A DNA stretch of 64,000 nucleotides. Origin: Sporolactobacillus sp. THM7-4 (GTDB lineage: Bacteria; Bacillota; Bacilli; Bacillales; Sporolactobacillaceae). Below the pieces are notes generated by a model that was not told the DNA's origin, did no database searches, and worked only from the letters and a program-made list of their open reading frames with translations. Where the stretch lies: the NCBI RefSeq assembly GCF_004153165.1, contig NZ_SEMD01000005.1, positions 38,794 through 102,793 on the forward strand, read 5' to 3'. Each line of letters begins with the position of its first letter. Positions within the stretch are counted from its first letter, which is position 1. The translations under genes were made by a program, and so were the position numbers. Below, piece by piece: positions 62,450 through 64,000 of this stretch.

Positions 62450-64000
62450 AACTGCCGATAGAAGGAGCTGAACTGCCGATAGGAGTGGCCCAACTGCCGA
62501 TAGGAGGAGCTCAACTGCCGATAGGAGGAGCTCAACTGCCGATAGAGCCGGCTCAACTGCCGATAGGACGAGTTCAACTGCCGATAGGGTCGGCTCAACT
62601 GCCGATAGAAGCAGCTCAACTGCCGATAGGATCGGCTGAACTGCCGATAGAGCCGGCTCAACTGCCGATAGGACGAGTTCAACTGCCGATAGGATCGGCT
62701 CAACTGCCGATAGGAGGAGCTCAACTGCCGATAGAAGCGGTTCAACTGCCGATAGGAGCAGTTAAACTGCCGATAGGATCGGCTCAACTGCCGATAGAAG
62801 GAGCTGAACTGCCGATAGGGTCGGCTCAACTGCCGATAGGAGGAGCTCAACTGCCGATAGGATCGGCTCAACTGCCGATAGAAGCGGTTCAACTGCCGAT
62901 AGAAGGAGCTGAACTGCCGATAGGAGGAGCTCAACTGCCGATAGGATTGGCTCAACTGCCGATAGGAGGAGCTCAACTGCCGGACCAACCGGCTCAACTG
63001 CCGGACGAAGGAGCTCAACTGCCGGACGGACCGGCTGAACTGCCGGACGAAGGAGCTCAACTGCCGATAGGATCGGCTCAACTGCCGATAGAAGGAGCTG
63101 AACTGCCGATAGGATCGGCCCAACTGCCGATAGAGCCGGTTAAACTGCCGATAGGATCGGCTCAACTGCCGATAGAAGCAGCTCAACTGCCGGACGAACG
63201 GGCTGAACTGCCGGACGAAGGAGCTCAACTGCCGATAGAAGGAGCTGAACTGCCGATAGGATCGGCTCAACTGCCGATAGAAGTGGCTCAACTGCCGGAC
63301 CGAACGGCTCAACTGCCGGACCAAGTCGCTCAACTGCCGATAGGATCGGCTCAACTGCCGATAGGAGGAGCTCAACTGCCGATAGGATTGGCTCAACTGC
63401 CGATAGGAGGAGCTCAACTGCCGATAGAGCCGGTTAAACTGCCGATAGGATCGGCTCAACTGCCGATAGAAGGAGCTGAACTGCCGATAGGGTCGGCTCA
63501 ACTGCCGATAGAAGCGGTTCAACTGCCGATAGGGTCGGCTCAACTGCCGATAGAAGTGGCTCAACTGCCGATAGAAGCGGTTCAACTGCCGATAGAAGCG
63601 GTTCAACTGCCGATAGGATCGGTTAAACTGCCGATAGGATCGGCTCAACTGCCGATAGAAGGAGCTGAACTGCCGATAGGAGGAGCTCAACTGCCGATAG
63701 GATCGGTTAAACTGCCGATAGGGTCGGCTCAACTGCCGATAGAAGTGGCTCAACTGCCGATAGAAGCAGCTCAACTGCCGATAGGATCGGCTGAACTGCC
63801 GATAGAGCCGGCTCAACTGCCGATAGGACGAGTTCAACTGCCGATAGGGTCGGCTCAACTGCCGATAGAAGCAGCTCAACTGCCGATAGGATCGGCTGAA
63901 CTGCCGATAGAGCCGGCTCAACTGCCGATAGGACGAGTTCAACTGCCGATAGGATCGGCTCAACTGCCGATAGGAGGAGCTCAACTGCCGATAGGAGCGG
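62450..64000 (+). repeat. Large 21-bp-period tandem array, about 74 units, continuing past the window
   Basis: Each unit is a fixed 12-bp core AACTGCCGATAG followed by a 9-bp word. The words come from a small set (GAGGAGCTC, GATCGGCTC, AAGGAGCTG, AGCCGGCTC, GACGAGTTC, GGTCGGCTC, AAGCAGCTC, AAGCGGTTC and a few others). About six units have the core variant AACTGCCGGACC or AACTGCCGGACG. The 200 bp at 62534-62733 recur exactly at 63794-63993, 60 units later. Because 21 is a multiple of three, frames without stops stay open on both strands, so the long minus-strand reading here is not taken as a gene. Confidence 0.92.

Noticed and set aside
62434-63984. A 516-residue minus-strand reading of heptads such as SYRQLSR
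   Set aside because: It starts at one of many identical TTG triplets, has no RBS, and is open only because the DNA repeat is 21 bp long. Another frame on each strand is also largely stop-free. Variable positions change amino acids freely.
62450-64000. CRISPR array
   Set aside because: The constant part is 12 bp and the variable part 9 bp with repeated words; no cas genes are present.

Overview
The window reads as a low-to-mid GC Gram-positive, endospore-forming member of the Bacillales. Supporting this are two CotSA/CotS-type spore-coat modules, a divergent nifS/nadBCA locus, a YodB-like regulator beside a nitroreductase, a YwnA/YwnB-like pair, many TTG and GTG starts behind strong AGGAGG sites, and intrinsic terminators throughout. 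A Sporolactobacillus-like lineage is a reasonable guess, but it is inference.

Layout. 1-3.4 kb: the end of a sensor kinase, a cupredoxin, a glutaredoxin-like protein behind a CsoR/CstR-type operator, then about 1 kb of gene debris. 3.5-7.0 kb (minus): an ArsR-controlled operon of a CxxC mini-thioredoxin, an AhpD-like protein, an MFS transporter and an ArsP-type permease. 7.2-12.9 kb: a reactive-sulfur module with an 822-residue CoA-disulfide-reductase/rhodanese/TusA/DsrE fusion, a CstR-like repressor, two small rhodaneses and a second CoA-disulfide-reductase/rhodanese. 12.9-17.9 kb: two LysR-divergent sulfur-oxyanion export loci (YeiH, and TauE with DUF1634) and a DsrE protein. 18-25 kb: an Lgt paralogue, a two-component system whose kinase is frameshifted, and an ABC transporter with a coiled-coil FtsX permease.

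25-38.5 kb is accessory DNA. A tRNA-Ala 3' remnant with its terminator flanks a type I R-M locus (half-S, R, S, M). Gene fragments, a dispersed repeat, a YwnA/YwnB-like redox pair and a complete EcoRII-like type II cassette (RHH-fused cytosine methylase, endonuclease, Vsr) follow. 38.9-46.4 kb: a VIT-family metal transporter, spore-coat glycosyltransferase/kinase-like genes and a tyrosine phosphatase. 46.6-54.5 kb: an M16 peptidase, a broken YmaF-like gene, an ArsR/MFS pair, a YitT protein and a YodB-like regulator with a nitroreductase. 54.6-62.2 kb: a small 21-bp repeat array, nadBCA with nifS, and a polar amino acid ABC transporter. 62.3-64 kb: a large 21-bp-period array of about 74 units that runs off the window.

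The strongest functional story is a persulfide/thiosulfate/sulfite defence region of about 16 kb in which four near-palindromic ATACCC...GGGTAT-type sites tie four transcription units to one CstR-like sensor. The strongest unexplained structure is a set of tandem arrays with exact 21-bp periodicity and unrelated core sequences, the largest built from a fixed 12-bp core and a small vocabulary of 9-bp words.
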